Of a stretch of DNA of 64,000 nucleotides, positions 37,616 through 47,775 are shown piece by piece. Both the position numbers and the translations under genes were made by a program. This DNA comes from Kluyveromyces lactis (taxonomy: Eukaryota; Ascomycota; Saccharomycetes; Saccharomycetales; Saccharomycetaceae), in NCBI RefSeq assembly GCF_000002515.2, contig NC_006039.1, forward strand, positions 1,426,001 to 1,490,000, read 5' to 3'. A model generated the notes under the pieces. That model was given only the letters and a program-made list of their open reading frames with translations, ran no database searches and was not told the origin of the DNA. Positions within the stretch are counted from its first letter, which is position 1. Every line of letters begins with the position of its first letter.

Positions 37616-39052
37616 TCACAAATCGATCAAATTTGTGTTGTTAATATTGTTACTATTACCGTTACGATTAGAGAAGTTATTCTGTTGTGAACTGGAAGAA
37701 GCCTGATTACCAAATCCGTAACCAGTGTAAGACGGAGCGATGGCAGAGCTTGGGATACCCGTGTATTGACTTGTCAGGAATGGATTATGTTTAGGAGCAT
37801 CATTCGTAATCTGTTTGTACCCTGTACCTTGGGAATTGATAAAAGTTCCTGTCTTGGTATGCTGTGCCGGTACACGAGTTTCACCGGTATTACCAAAGGT
37901 ATCGATCCCTGTTCCACTTGCCAACAAGTTATTCAACTCACTGAACTTGTCACTAATTGATTGATTACCGGTTCTTTGTTTTGGTACAGGCTTGAATTCC
38001 TGCTGTGGAACTGCAGCTGGGGAAGGTGAAGGTGGTAATTGAACTGGAGTGAAATCTGGTTCTTCAATCTCCTCAATCTCTTGTGGAGAAGGTGGCCTAT
38101 TCAACGCAAACGGATTATTAGACCCAGTTTGCAACGGCATTTGGAATTGCTGTTGCTGTTGTTGCGCGAGCAGCTGTTGCTGCTGCTGGGCCAACATCTG
38201 TTGTTGCGCCAGATACTGTTGTTGAGCCGCCAAATACTGCTGTTCCGCCATGTATTGTTCCTGTTGTTGTTGAGCCAGCATCTGTTGCTGCTGGTATTGC
38301 AAGTACTCTTCTGCTGAGATCGGATTTCCGAATATGTCGTAGTACATGGGCTGCTGCTGTTGCTGCTGTTGCCATAGCGCAGCTTGTTGCTGCGCTTGTA
38401 ACTGTTGTAATCTTCTCAATTCCTCTTCTTCCTTCGACAACTCCAGAGCAGCCTGTAGACTCGAGTCATCTCCTTGCATCATCAACTGTTTACGACGTCT
38501 CTCCTCTTCCTCCGCAGTGATCCTCGACTCCTCTAAAGCTCGTTGCAAATCGTCGTCATCTTCATTATCGTCACGTCTATTCTTCCTACCACCACGTTTC
38601 CTCCCCTTAAGCCTCATCATCCGTTCCTCCTTCAACCTCTCCTCGTCCCGTAATAACGCCGTCAACTCTTTCGCCTTCACTCTGACAATCTCACCGTTAT
38701 CGATCTCGGTAAACTCATCGGTGTGTGTAAACTCACGCAACGTCTTAATAATGTAAAGGTTCTCTTTACACCAGAACACACAGTTCTCTGATCCGCATCT
38801 CACCAAGAAATCTAGACACGTTAGTGACTTGGCGACATGTCTCCAGTTCCGGCCTTTATCGTTTAATCTCTTGTCCAACATATCCATGATCTCGAAAAAT
38901 TCCACGTTATCAAATGTCCTTTCAGCCAACTCTTCCAACTGATCAACGGACGGACCGTCCTTATCGTTAGAAGTGGCACTTCTAACGAGAACCTGAGCCT
39001 GAGAGTACCCATTGACTAAATTCTTTGCACTACGAAGAAATGCTTTGGACAT
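37616..39052 (-). CDS. ENT1: Epsin, endocytic clathrin adaptor (ENT1/ENT2 ancestor)
   Basis: Epsins bind PtdIns(4,5)P2, ubiquitinated cargo, EH-domain proteins and clathrin during endocytosis. The 478-residue protein has an N-terminal ENTH domain (about 10-140; NWRHVAKSLTCLDFLVRCGS) and two ubiquitin-interacting motifs (DDDDLQRALEESRITAEEE near 168-186 and DSSLQAALELSKEEEE near 198-213). A long Gln/Ala-rich region, two NPF motifs (NNPFALN, HNPFLTS) and a C-terminal clathrin box LIDL complete it. By order it equals both ENT1 (YDL161W, beside MHF2) and ENT2 (YLR206W, beside HRD3). Confidence 0.95.
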   Translation of the reverse strand: MSKAFLRSAKNLVNGYSQAQVLVRSATSNDKDGPSVDQLEELAERTFDNVEFFEIMDMLDKRLNDKGRNWRHVAKSLTCLDFLVRCGSENCVFWCKENLYIIKTLREFTHTDEFTEIDNGEIVRVKAKELTALLRDEERLKEERMMRLKGRKRGGRKNRRDDNEDDDDLQRALEESRITAEEEERRRKQLMMQGDDSSLQAALELSKEEEELRRLQQLQAQQQAALWQQQQQQQPMYYDIFGNPISAEEYLQYQQQQMLAQQQQEQYMAEQQYLAAQQQYLAQQQMLAQQQQQLLAQQQQQQFQMPLQTGSNNPFALNRPPSPQEIEEIEEPDFTPVQLPPSPSPAAVPQQEFKPVPKQRTGNQSISDKFSELNNLLASGTGIDTFGNTGETRVPAQHTKTGTFINSQGTGYKQITNDAPKHNPFLTSQYTGIPSSAIAPSYTGYGFGNQASSSSQQNNFSNRNGNSNNINNTNLIDL

Positions 39053-39813
39053 CGTATAAATTTATCTGATCTCTTTAGTTTCTCGTAGAACTTACGAACC
39101 GAAACTCCTATATTACTGTTAATTTCGTTTTCAACACGATATACAACCTTCCGCTGTTTTCAACACAGGACCAAAATATATTATTCTTATCAGTGACAAG
39201 CCCTATGTCTATATCAAATTAAAGCTTTAATAGTCAATGTCTGTTCCTGTTCCTATTCCTATTCCTATTCCTATTTCTATTTCAATTTCAAATTTCGTTT
39301 TCGTCTTTTTTCATTTTTCCTTTGAAAGTTCCAGTTCCAGTTCCAGCTTCAGTTCCTGTCATAAAAACACTCATAGTAAGCAGGGTCCTTAACTATGTGT
39401 GGAAATGAGACCCCTTTTTTATAGGAGAGTGGCCGGGTAATACAAATAAAATACAAATAAAATACACACAGGTCACGTGAACACCCGATTACAAAAGTTT
39501 ATCAATCAATCGATCATTGGAACCGATCCAGCCTCCTTCGTTTTACACGTGACTAGAAAAAGATAATCAAAACACATATCGCTACTTACGTTAGAGAATA
39601 TATCATCAGATCACATGATACGAACTGGAATATTTCTTTTCCATCAAGTGCATCTGCTAAATTTTCAAAGAGATATAATCAGTTTTTCAACATAGCATTA
39701 ACTAACTGATCGGTATAGCTCATCGCTTGAAAGAAAGTGTCTTGTTATCCATATATCTAGTTCCTTTTCACTTCCAACCAAAAGCATCTATCACACTCTA
39801 CCCACTACCCACT
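39053..39813. promoter_or_regulatory. Divergent epsin/NOP10 promoter with Reb1 and CACGTG sites
   Basis: Besides the hexamer arrays, this 761-bp region has CGGGTAA at 39434-39440, TCACGTGA centred at 39474-39479 and CACGTG at 39546-39551, about midway between the two genes. A duplicated AATACAAATAAA-type unit precedes the first CACGTG (39440-39462). Binding by Reb1 and Cbf1 orthologues is inferred. Confidence 0.55.
39241..39359. repeat. TTCCTA/TTCCTG and CAGTTC hexamer microsatellites
   Basis: 39241-39290 is a degenerate hexamer array moving from TTCCTG to TTCCTA to TTTCTA and TTTCAA units. 39323-39359 holds a second array of AGTTCC units, which read on the opposite strand as GGAACT. They lie 190-305 bp upstream of the epsin start in the divergent epsin/NOP10 region. 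The decay pattern is that of an old slippage repeat. Confidence 0.75.
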
Positions 39814-39987
39814 ATGCATTTGATGTACACTTTGGATGCCCAAGGCAAGAGAATCTATACTTTGAAGAAGATGACTGAGGATAATGAAATTACAAAGTCT
39901 GCTCACCCTGCTAGATTCTCTCCAGATGACAAATACTCCAGACAAAGAGTTACTTTGAAGAAGAGATACAACCTTTTGCCAAACTAA
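39814..39987 (+). CDS. NOP10: Nop10, H/ACA snoRNP protein
   Basis: Nop10 is a core subunit of H/ACA snoRNPs that supports Cbf5-catalysed pseudouridylation of rRNA and snRNA. The 57-residue protein starts [19 protein letters not shown] and contains [18 protein letters not shown], the almost invariant family segment. The basic end [13 protein letters not shown] is also typical. Size and sequence leave little doubt. Open codons upstream of this ATG do not resemble the family. It is convergent with DAD4 and near OSH3, as YHR072W-A is next to YHR073W. Confidence 0.97.
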   Translation: MHLMYTLDAQGKRIYTLKKMTEDNEITKSAHPARFSPDDKYSRQRVTLKKRYNLLPN

Positions 39988-40208
39988 GGTCCCTACAAGT
40001 TGGAACACAATCCGCAGACAAAATTGCACCGGTTAAAACTCACTGAACATGAACAAAAAAAATTAATCCATTATTATCTGTAAATTAGAATCAGTACGGT
40101 CCTGAAACCGACTATAAAAAGGCGTATGTATATACGTACATACTACATCACTTAAGTAACTGCTTTTTTTTTTTAATAAATTCTTCTCGTTAGAATATAT
40201 GTGAGACC

Positions 40209-40427
40209 TTACAATGGGTCCTGTTTCTTGGAAGTTGCCTGCAACTGGAAATCAACAGATTCTCTATAGTTCTCACACATTTGTGACATCAGTTCCAAAT
40301 TCTTATTCTTGGTGTTTACCCTTCGAAGCTCTTGGTTTAGTATCACTACACTCTGGTTCAACCTTTCGACATTGCCAATGATTCTAGCCAGAATATTGCT
40401 TTGAACTTTCTCATACGGGTTTTCCAT
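40209..40427 (-). CDS. DAD4: Dad4, DASH/Dam1 kinetochore complex subunit
   Basis: Dad4 is a small coiled-coil subunit of the ten-protein DASH ring that couples kinetochores to microtubules. The 72-residue protein starts MENPYEKVQSNILARIIGNV, with the heptad-like NQSVVILNQELRRVN region following, and ends in a Lys/Pro tail. Length equals the S. cerevisiae protein. The frame is open for 14 more codons upstream but those are not conserved, so ATG 40425-40427 is chosen. In S. cerevisiae DAD4 (YDR320C-A) is not adjacent to NOP10/OSH3. Confidence 0.94.
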   Translation of the reverse strand: MENPYEKVQSNILARIIGNVERLNQSVVILNQELRRVNTKNKNLELMSQMCENYRESVDFQLQATSKKQDPL

Positions 40428-40982
40428 GGTATGTATCACAAATATAACTGATGACGGATAGTTATACACCAGTTTTGTAGCCTCTAGTGCCTGTGTTTTC
40501 CTTGTGGTTTACATTTTTGACCGATGTTTTGCATTTGAATACATGTTGGATGCTATTATAAACCTTTTTTTTTTTTTTTTTAAATGATGAAAATTAGTAC
40601 CTGCCCCAAAGCAGCTTCTCAGTGAAAATGAATTAAAAAAAAGCTTGAGTATAATAAACTAAACCTTTAATTTGAAGTAAACAAGGATCCAAATTTCATC
40701 TATAACAGACTTCTAGTGTGCGTTTCGAGCTTTTGGCGGGCATCATATATCAATTTGGTGATAATTGCTGGTAACGGATATTGTCAGTTAAATTTCACCT
40801 GTGAATAATTACCATTCTTACTGCGTGCCTATCAGGTGTTTGTTGATCTTTTCCCCTGGTTAATCTCTCTTATTCAGAATTGATTTTTCAGCGAATAACC
40901 GACCGATAAAGGTAGATTGGAACGTCTACTTAGTTTCGAGAGTGATTCAATTGTAACTATTAAATTTTTTTCGGCATCAAAC
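40428..40982. other. Divergent DAD4/OSH3 promoter
   Basis: 555 bp with a pure T-run at 40567-40580 followed by TAAATGATGAAAAT, a poly(dA:dT) tract that probably helps exclude nucleosomes. No factor site that I can name. Confidence 0.4.
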
Positions 40983-43925
40983 ATGGATACTATTGACGTT
41001 CAAAATAAATCATTTGTTGTGCGTTGGCAGAAAGTTTCTCAAGGTGATATAGTTTCGTTTCGGTTGAAACCTTTGAAAAAATCGATAGGGTTTGGTATAT
41101 ACAGACGGTTTGGTGGATCATCCACGACTGATTTGAGTGAAACAAACCATGGGAGTGTAAAAGCTTCTTCGAATAGTAATACTAATCCGTTAATTCGAAT
41201 TTCAACCGATGCCAAGCCTAACGTTGCCTTGGCAGATCACGAAAAGGACAAAAACGTGCCGTTGCAAACAAGGTTAGCACAAAGCGGTCTGGAAAAGGTG
41301 ACCTGGTATGGGACCATTTCTAACAACGATACCGTTGCCGAATCGTTCGAATCAACTTGTGAGAGTTGTTATTACGCGTTCATTTTAGACAATACTACTT
41401 CGAAGCAGACTAAGAAAAAATGTTTATTTTCGGTGAGTATCAACCCTAGTGCATCGGCAATGGAAGGTTTGGATGACGATCAGGAATCCGTCATTTCAAA
41501 CCAAGAGGAAAGCTTTGGTGCCAATGGGACGAATGGCAAGCGACCTTTGAATTATAGCCAAACGTCATTCAAGGATCCATCTTTGTCCTCATTAGCAAAA
41601 TCGAATTCCAATCCATTTGCGCCATCTCCAGGCCAGACTACTCCAAGCACAATTTCCAACGTGGGTACATCTAACGGACCAAACACTAATTCTCCAGTGC
41701 CAATAAAACCACTGAGTCCAAGTTCTACATCCGCGACAGATCACGATTTGAAAAACAGTAAAGGATTCCAAGGATATTTACTAAAAAAGAAGAGAAAGAA
41801 GCTACAAGGTTTTACCAAACGGTTCTTTAAACTCGATATAAAATTTGGGATTCTCTCATATTATCTCAACTCTAAATCTCCTGTGTGTCGTGGTGAGATT
41901 GTTGTCCCACTTTCATCAATAAGTGCAAATAAGCAAACTAAACTTATTATCATTGACTCAGGCATGGAGATCTGGGTCATGAAAGCTCGTGACGAAAAAG
42001 ATTGGGAACTTTGGATTTCAATGATCGAGTCATGTTTCAAACAAGACGCCCCAACTACTTCGCAAGATCACGAATCGCATAACGTTGTCATTCCTCCTGA
42101 TAATGATACCACAGCATTTTTCCGCAATTTAACATCCCTAAGGAAAAGAATAGAAGAATGCAAGTATCAATCTTTATCCTATTCTAACTACACACCTAAC
42201 GCAATAGTATCTCCCATTCAGGGCCCTCCGACATCTTCAAAGCAACAGAGGAATGTGTCACGGTCCTCGTCTGTTTCTTCATTCATGAACTCCTTTTCTA
42301 GGCAACGGAACGGTTCATTTGTAGAACAAGCTACCTCAGGCCATGATACTTCGATCTTATCTAATAATCCCAACGAGCCTCAACATCATGACTTATATAG
42401 AAAGCTAGCTGATTTGGAGAAAATTGCCAAGCAACTTGATATTGATGGTAAGATGTTAGCTACTAAATGGGTTCCCAGATCGCCAACTGCTTCCATCTTT
42501 TCAGATGACGAATATTTCGATGCAAATGAAGAACCTATCATCACGATGTTAAATGACGATGTGGCCTTTGAAACCGATATCAGACCAATATACAGCTCTT
42601 ATAATGACGAGGATGAAGAGGAGGAAGGCGAAGGAGAGGAGGAAGAAGAAGCTGAAGAAGAAGAGGAGGAGGAAGAAGATGAAATGACAACAACAACAAC
42701 AACAACACCAACTAGTAATGAATTAATGACATCAACAGATAGAAAGACTATAGAAACAGCAACATCGAGATCTCAAGATCTATCACCATTACCAATCAAC
42801 AAAACTATAAAGCGCAGAAACGATATCGCAATACCAGTATCAACCCCACCAAGTTTATTAGGATTCTTACGGAAAAATGTCGGTAAGGATCTATCCAGCA
42901 TTTCAATGCCGATCAGTTTAAACGAACCCGTATCTATCTTACAAGTGCTATCCGAGGCATTCGAATACAGTTGGCTTTTAAGCAAAGCTGCCACAATGGA
43001 AGACGACGAAGTTCAAAGGTTGAAATACATCAGTGCATTTGCACTGTCATACATGTCCATTCACAGACAAAAGACAAGATCACTACGGAAGCCATTCACC
43101 CCATTGTTGGGTGAAACGTATGAACTAGTACGTGAGGATATGGGTATCCGATTAGTTTCAGAAAAAGTGTGCCATAAACCACCTATTTTTGCATTTTACA
43201 CAGAACACAGGGATTGGAAATGCTCATACACCGTAACACCGGTTCAGAAATTCTGGGGGAAATCCATCGAATTTACCAACGAGGGAGTATTCGAACTAAC
43301 TTTCAACAACATCGATGCTAAATACAGATGGTCCCAACCTACCATCGTATTGAAAAACATCATTGCTGGTGAAAGGTACATGGAACCCAGTAACCAGTTC
43401 TCAATATCAACGTCTACGAATCTCAAATCCATCATTGCATTCAAAGCTGGAGGCATGTTCAGTGGAAGATCCGAAGACGTCGACGTGAGTCTTGTCAACG
43501 AGAAGGGCCAAAAGCTTGGATCCCTCAAGGGACAGTGGACCAAAGAGGTCCGAGATCTCGATAACGGCCAACAAATTTGGAAATGCGGACCGTTAGTGGA
43601 AAACAGTGAAAAGAAATACGGATTCACCGTTTTTACCTCCAACTTGAACGAGATCACAGAGACAGAAAAGGATCATTTACCACCAACTGATTCCCGGTTG
43701 AGACCCGATATTCGCCTGTATGAAAACGGTATCATTACAGAGGCTGAACAAATGAAGCTGTCACTGGAACAAAAGCAACGTGAAAGAAGAGATAAGGGCG
43801 AAGACGCACAACCTCAATACTTCAAACAGATTAAACCCATGAAATGGCTCCCCGTTACTGGTGAAAATAACTACTGGGAAAGAAGAAAAAGGCACGATTG
43901 GAGCAACACCAAATCTTTATGGTGA
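40983..43925 (+). CDS. OSH3: Osh3, oxysterol-binding-protein homologue at ER-plasma membrane contacts
   Basis: Osh3 exchanges lipids and regulates PI4P and Sac1 at ER-plasma membrane contact sites. The 980-residue protein starts MDTIDVQNKSFVVRW (earlier codons open with TTG only). It has an N-terminal GOLD-like domain (about 1-160) and a PH domain (about 260-355; KGFQGYLLKKKRKKLQGF). A FFAT motif EYFDANE (510-516) for the ER receptor Scs2/VAP and an acidic Glu run (bases 42607-42680) follow. The ORD lipid-binding domain (about 611-980; SLLGFLRKNVGKDLSSISMP) ends in WERRKRHDW. The OSBP fingerprint reads EKVCHKPP rather than EQVSHHPP. It sits next to NOP10 as in S. cerevisiae. Confidence 0.96.
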   Translation: MDTIDVQNKSFVVRWQKVSQGDIVSFRLKPLKKSIGFGIYRRFGGSSTTDLSETNHGSVKASSNSNTNPLIRISTDAKPNVALADHEKDKNVPLQTRLAQSGLEKVTWYGTISNNDTVAESFESTCESCYYAFILDNTTSKQTKKKCLFSVSINPSASAMEGLDDDQESVISNQEESFGANGTNGKRPLNYSQTSFKDPSLSSLAKSNSNPFAPSPGQTTPSTISNVGTSNGPNTNSPVPIKPLSPSSTSATDHDLKNSKGFQGYLLKKKRKKLQGFTKRFFKLDIKFGILSYYLNSKSPVCRGEIVVPLSSISANKQTKLIIIDSGMEIWVMKARDEKDWELWISMIESCFKQDAPTTSQDHESHNVVIPPDNDTTAFFRNLTSLRKRIEECKYQSLSYSNYTPNAIVSPIQGPPTSSKQQRNVSRSSSVSSFMNSFSRQRNGSFVEQATSGHDTSILSNNPNEPQHHDLYRKLADLEKIAKQLDIDGKMLATKWVPRSPTASIFSDDEYFDANEEPIITMLNDDVAFETDIRPIYSSYNDEDEEEEGEGEEEEEAEEEEEEEEDEMTTTTTTTPTSNELMTSTDRKTIETATSRSQDLSPLPINKTIKRRNDIAIPVSTPPSLLGFLRKNVGKDLSSISMPISLNEPVSILQVLSEAFEYSWLLSKAATMEDDEVQRLKYISAFALSYMSIHRQKTRSLRKPFTPLLGETYELVREDMGIRLVSEKVCHKPPIFAFYTEHRDWKCSYTVTPVQKFWGKSIEFTNEGVFELTFNNIDAKYRWSQPTIVLKNIIAGERYMEPSNQFSISTSTNLKSIIAFKAGGMFSGRSEDVDVSLVNEKGQKLGSLKGQWTKEVRDLDNGQQIWKCGPLVENSEKKYGFTVFTSNLNEITETEKDHLPPTDSRLRPDIRLYENGIITEAEQMKLSLEQKQRERRDKGEDAQPQYFKQIKPMKWLPVTGENNYWERRKRHDWSNTKSLW

Positions 43926-45303
43926 AAGAAAAAGGTAAAAAAGCACGTTGCCATTACATTCGGCCGTTACTATCTCGGCCACTCATCACTCCGCATAGTG
44001 TCAAAATATGTATAATAAAGTGTCAGATTTAAATAACCCATAGAAAAGAAACTAACTCAAGAGATCAATACACAATCCAGCCTAATGCATGCCGAACCAG
44101 AATTTTTTATTAATTGCATAAATTCTTCGAAAGAAATTCAAGCGCGTGCTATCAGCCGATTCGAAATCCCAAGATCTCGATCTAATTTCCAGCCCGTGGG
44201 TCGGACGTAACAACTCCTCTTTTTCAACCTTATTCAGTGGCCTAGGGTAGATACAAAGACATATTCACTAAATTACTTCACATGCCAAGGCTTCTCTGTG
44301 ACAGTTTCCATGCTTTTTTGCAGTCCTCTCTGTTTCAATAGATGTATATATGAACAGAAAACACGTGTATCACGTGATCACAAACCTTTGCCCGTTTTTT
44401 TCCCCTTTTCCTAGCAATTCTTGTCAGCCGCGCCCCACGTTCCCACTCTCAAGCCTGAAAAAAAATTCACCACTGGATCCAAAGCCCCATGTGGACCCTG
44501 GCATAGAAAACAAAATTCAACCGAGACAACAGAGTCCCGTCGTTAATCCTGAAAAAATGATCTGGCCCAAGATTATGAAGAACATTGTTGGTTTGATCTT
44601 CCACCATCTAGGTTCAAATGGATTGTTCCTTCTATTCAGACAATCCAGTATCAGCTTCAGTCCGTAAATTTGTGCTAAAGTTTTTCCATAGACGAACCAC
44701 ATGGGATGAGAGGGGGAGGTGCGGATTCCCGGCTGCAAAAATGATTAAAACCACACATTATTAGAAGAATTAGTCTTGGATAGTGTATATACTGGGCAGG
44801 TCCACGAGTCTTCTCCCCTTTGTCATGTGTATAATTTAAACATCTATTCTTGTTTTCTGACCACCGTGCGCCTTTGTCTGGGAAGCACGTTTTCGAGAAA
44901 TCAATTTAATTATCTTTTCAATAGGAAAATCAAAAGGGAATTGAAAAAAAAAGGAAAAAGCACCAAACCAGGCCAATATGACTAGTGAAAAAGAAAAAGA
45001 AAGACCTACGGAGCAGGCAGTGACAGGTTAAAGGAATCAGAAAAGTAGGTTTGTAAGGGAAAGTTAATTAGGATGGATTGGAAAACGATGAGTATGAGAA
45101 TGAAAAAAAAAAGTGTGCACTCTCATGGATTTTTCAGTACCGGTTGAAGTATATATAAAGGAAGGATTAATATTCGATGAGGTAGGTTTCGAATGTTTCT
45201 CTTGTCTTAGTTCTATTTGTATTCTGTTATATTCAATCATAAGATCAGTAAAGCAATCCAAAGCAAAACCGGAATATCATATAATAATAATAATAATAAT
45301 AAA
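43926..45303. promoter_or_regulatory. PHO84 upstream region with CACGTG/CACGTT boxes and TATA
   Basis: 1378 bp holding adjacent CACGTG boxes at 44362-44367 and 44371-44376, CACGTT at 44436-44441 and 44886-44891, and a TATATAAA box at 45152-45159, about 145 bp from the ATG. CACGTG/T is the Pho4 recognition core and PHO84 is a classic Pho4 target. A 105-codon frame at 44350-44667 runs through the E-boxes, has no protein-like features and is not called. An AAT/TAA repeat (45279-45301) abuts the start codon. Confidence 0.65.
44362..44376. promoter_or_regulatory. Twin CACGTG boxes upstream of PHO84
   Basis: Two E-boxes nine bases apart (CACGTGTATCACGTG), roughly 930 bp upstream of PHO84 and 440 bp downstream of OSH3. 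Both bHLH factors Pho4 and Cbf1 recognise this core; the context TCACGTGA of the second copy favours Cbf1, so they may not be phosphate-specific. Confidence 0.55.
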
Positions 45304-47029
45304 ATGGATACTAAAGAGGAAGCTCCAAAGGTTCATGTGAAGACTGCTGGTGGTAATGCAGCCTTCCACAATTTCATTAATGATTTTGCTCATATTGAAG
45401 ATCCATTAGAAAGAAGAAGATTGGCTTTGGATAAGATTGATAATGCTAGTTTCGGTTGGTACCATATCCGTGCCATCGCTGTTGCCGGTGTTGGTTTCTT
45501 GACTGATTCTTATGATATTTTTGCTATCAACTTGGGTTTGTCCATGATTGATTGATTACGTTTACTGGAACGGTAATATTCCATCTTCCACATCTACTTT
45601 GATTAAGGTTTCGACTTCTGTTGGTACCGTTATTGGTCAATTTGGTTTCGGTATTATGGCCGATGTTGTCGGTCGTAAGAAGATTTACGGTACTGAATTA
45701 ATTATCATGATTGCTGCTTGTATCTTGCAATGTACTTTGGGACACTCTCCAGCTGTTAACTTCGTCGCCGTTTTCACATTCTACAGAATCATCATGGGTA
45801 TCGGTATCGGTGGTGATTATCCATTGTCTTCGATTATCACATCCGAATTTTCTACTACTAAATGGAGAGGTGCCATCATGGGTGCAGTGTTTGCTAACCA
45901 AGCTTGGGGTCAAATCTCTGCTGGTATCGTTGCTCTGGTTTTGGTTGCTGCTTACAAGGGTGATTTGGAAGATGCTACCACTGGTAACTGTGGTCCAGCT
46001 TGTCAAAAGGCATGTGATCAAATGTGGAGAATCTTGATCGGTTTGGGTTGTTTACCAGGTTGTATTGCTCTATACTTCAGATTGACTATCCCAGAATCCC
46101 CACGTTATACCTTGGATGTCGACATGGACTTCAACAAGGGTGCTGCTGATGCTGCTAAGTTTACTTCTGGTGAACACGGTAACGCTGAACAAGAAGAAAT
46201 TGCCAAATTGGAAAAGGCTCCAACTGCCGTTGAAACTATGGAAATCAAGCCACCAGCTGCCTCCTTCAAGGATTTCACCAGACATTTCAACCAATGGAAG
46301 CACATGAAGATTTTGATCGGTACCGCTGGTTCATGGTTCTTGTTGGATGTTGCCTTCTACGGTGTTTCTTTGAACTCCGCTGTTATTTTGCAAACTATTG
46401 GCTACGCTAGTTCTTCTAACGTTTACAGAAAGTTGTACAACTCTGCCGTTGGTAACTTGATTTTAATTTGTGCCGGTTCTTTGCCAGGTTACTGGGTCTC
46501 TGTCGCTACCATTGATGTCATTGGTAGAAAACCAATCCAATTGATGGGTTTCGTCATCTTGACCATTTTGTTCTGTATCATTGGTTTCGCTTACGACAAG
46601 ATTGGTGACCATGGTCTATTAGCATTGTACGTCTTGTGTCAATTTTTCTTCAACTTCGGTCCTAACGTTACAACCTTCATCGTTCCTGGTGAATGTTTCC
46701 CAACTAGATACAGATCTTCCGCACATGGTATTTCAGCAGCTTCTGGTAAGATTGGTGCCATCATTGCCCAAACCGCTTTGGGTACTCTAATCGACCACAA
46801 CTGTGCTAGAGACGGTTTGAAGAAGAACTGTTGGTTACCTCACGTTATGGAAATTTTCGCTTTGTTCATGTTGTTAGGTATCTTCACCACTTTGTTGATT
46901 CCAGAAACAAAGAGAAAAACCCTTGAACAAATCAGTGAAGAATACCACGGTGAAATCGATCCATCCAGATATGCTGCAACTTCTGGCAAGTTGCACGACA
47001 GTGCTTCTTCCCAAATTGAAACAGTATAA
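45304..47029 (+). CDS. PHO84: Pho84 high-affinity phosphate transporter, frame interrupted
   Basis: Pho84 is the plasma-membrane H+/phosphate symporter and phosphate transceptor (major facilitator superfamily). The first 83 codons (MDTKEEAPKVHVKTAGGN to LSMID) and the next 490 codons (YVYWNGNIP to SQIETV) both match Pho84, but they are in different frames. The switch is at GATTGATTGATT (45546-45557), three tandem GATT copies; the first frame stops at TGA 45553-45555. With two copies the alignment would be continuous at about 573 residues. Twelve membrane segments, GGDYPLSSIITSEF, PESPRY and VPGECFPTRYRS are intact, and codon bias is strong. This could be a recent mutation, a strain polymorphism or an assembly error. 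In synteny it precedes tubulin, as YML123C-YML124C. Confidence 0.9.
45546..45557 (+). repeat. GATT x3 tandem repeat at the PHO84 frame break
   Basis: Three perfect tetranucleotide copies inside the PHO84 coding region. An odd copy relative to the frame shifts it by +1 and exposes a TGA at once. Two copies would encode M-I-D-Y-V-Y-W in line with the family. Confidence 0.85.
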
Positions 47030-47775
47030 TCTTCTCTTCAATTGAAAACAAGAAAATCACAAACAATAAATCAAAAGACCCTTCTTTAGAGACAGTTCAC
47101 GAATATAAAAAAAAGCACTGATGCCGATCAAATCAAATCGGCTTTATCAACTTCCTCATAGCATTCCTTTCATTTATTCCGCTGATAAACTACTAAGAAC
47201 TCTCTCTCCAAGGCGTAATGATTTGAATATAATTCATCTATTTAATATATTATATATATATAATCTTACAATGTACATTAGGACCAAAAATTCAATCCAT
47301 ATCGTTAATTTTAGTTTATTCATTCACTTTCAGCTTCGTTCTATCTTTGTTTCTATCTATCTTGCTTTACCCATCATTCCTTGTTGAATCTCATCAGCAA
47401 AAATAATGGAAAATGTAACCCGGAGTAAACATATTATCTAGCACGTGACCAAGAATCTCATGTCTGGAATGGGTAATATATCTGTATTACCCGATTCGGA
47501 TAATATTTGATTTAGCAGGAATTTATCTTCCACGTGACCATTTCTGATGATTTTTGTGGAAAAATGTAAACAACGAGAAGAGAAAAAACAACAAACAAAC
47601 AAACGAAAATTAAAAATATGAGGAAAACAAATAAAACTGGTTATTGTTTAATGGGATATCAATCTTTGGACGGATAACTGGCTATTAAACTGCGGTCTGA
47701 AATTTACTATATTATAGTTATAGGGATTTTTAAAGATAGAGAAGAAGGTATTGAAAACCCGACGAATTAGTAGCG
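47030..47775. promoter_or_regulatory. PHO84-tubulin intergenic region with CACGTG-Reb1-CACGTG cluster
   Basis: 746 bp. CACGTG at 47453-47458, TTACCCG at 47487-47493 and CACGTG at 47531-47536 lie 240-323 bp upstream of the tubulin ATG. A TATATATATA stretch near 47250-47262 is closer to PHO84. An 88-codon frame at 47121-47387 is AT-rich and not credible as a gene. Confidence 0.55.

Noticed and set aside
44350-44667. 105-codon ATG frame between OSH3 and PHO84
   Set aside because: It runs through the CACGTG/CACGTT promoter sites, is Pro/Ser/Lys-mixed with no domain, and has no counterpart I know at this locus.
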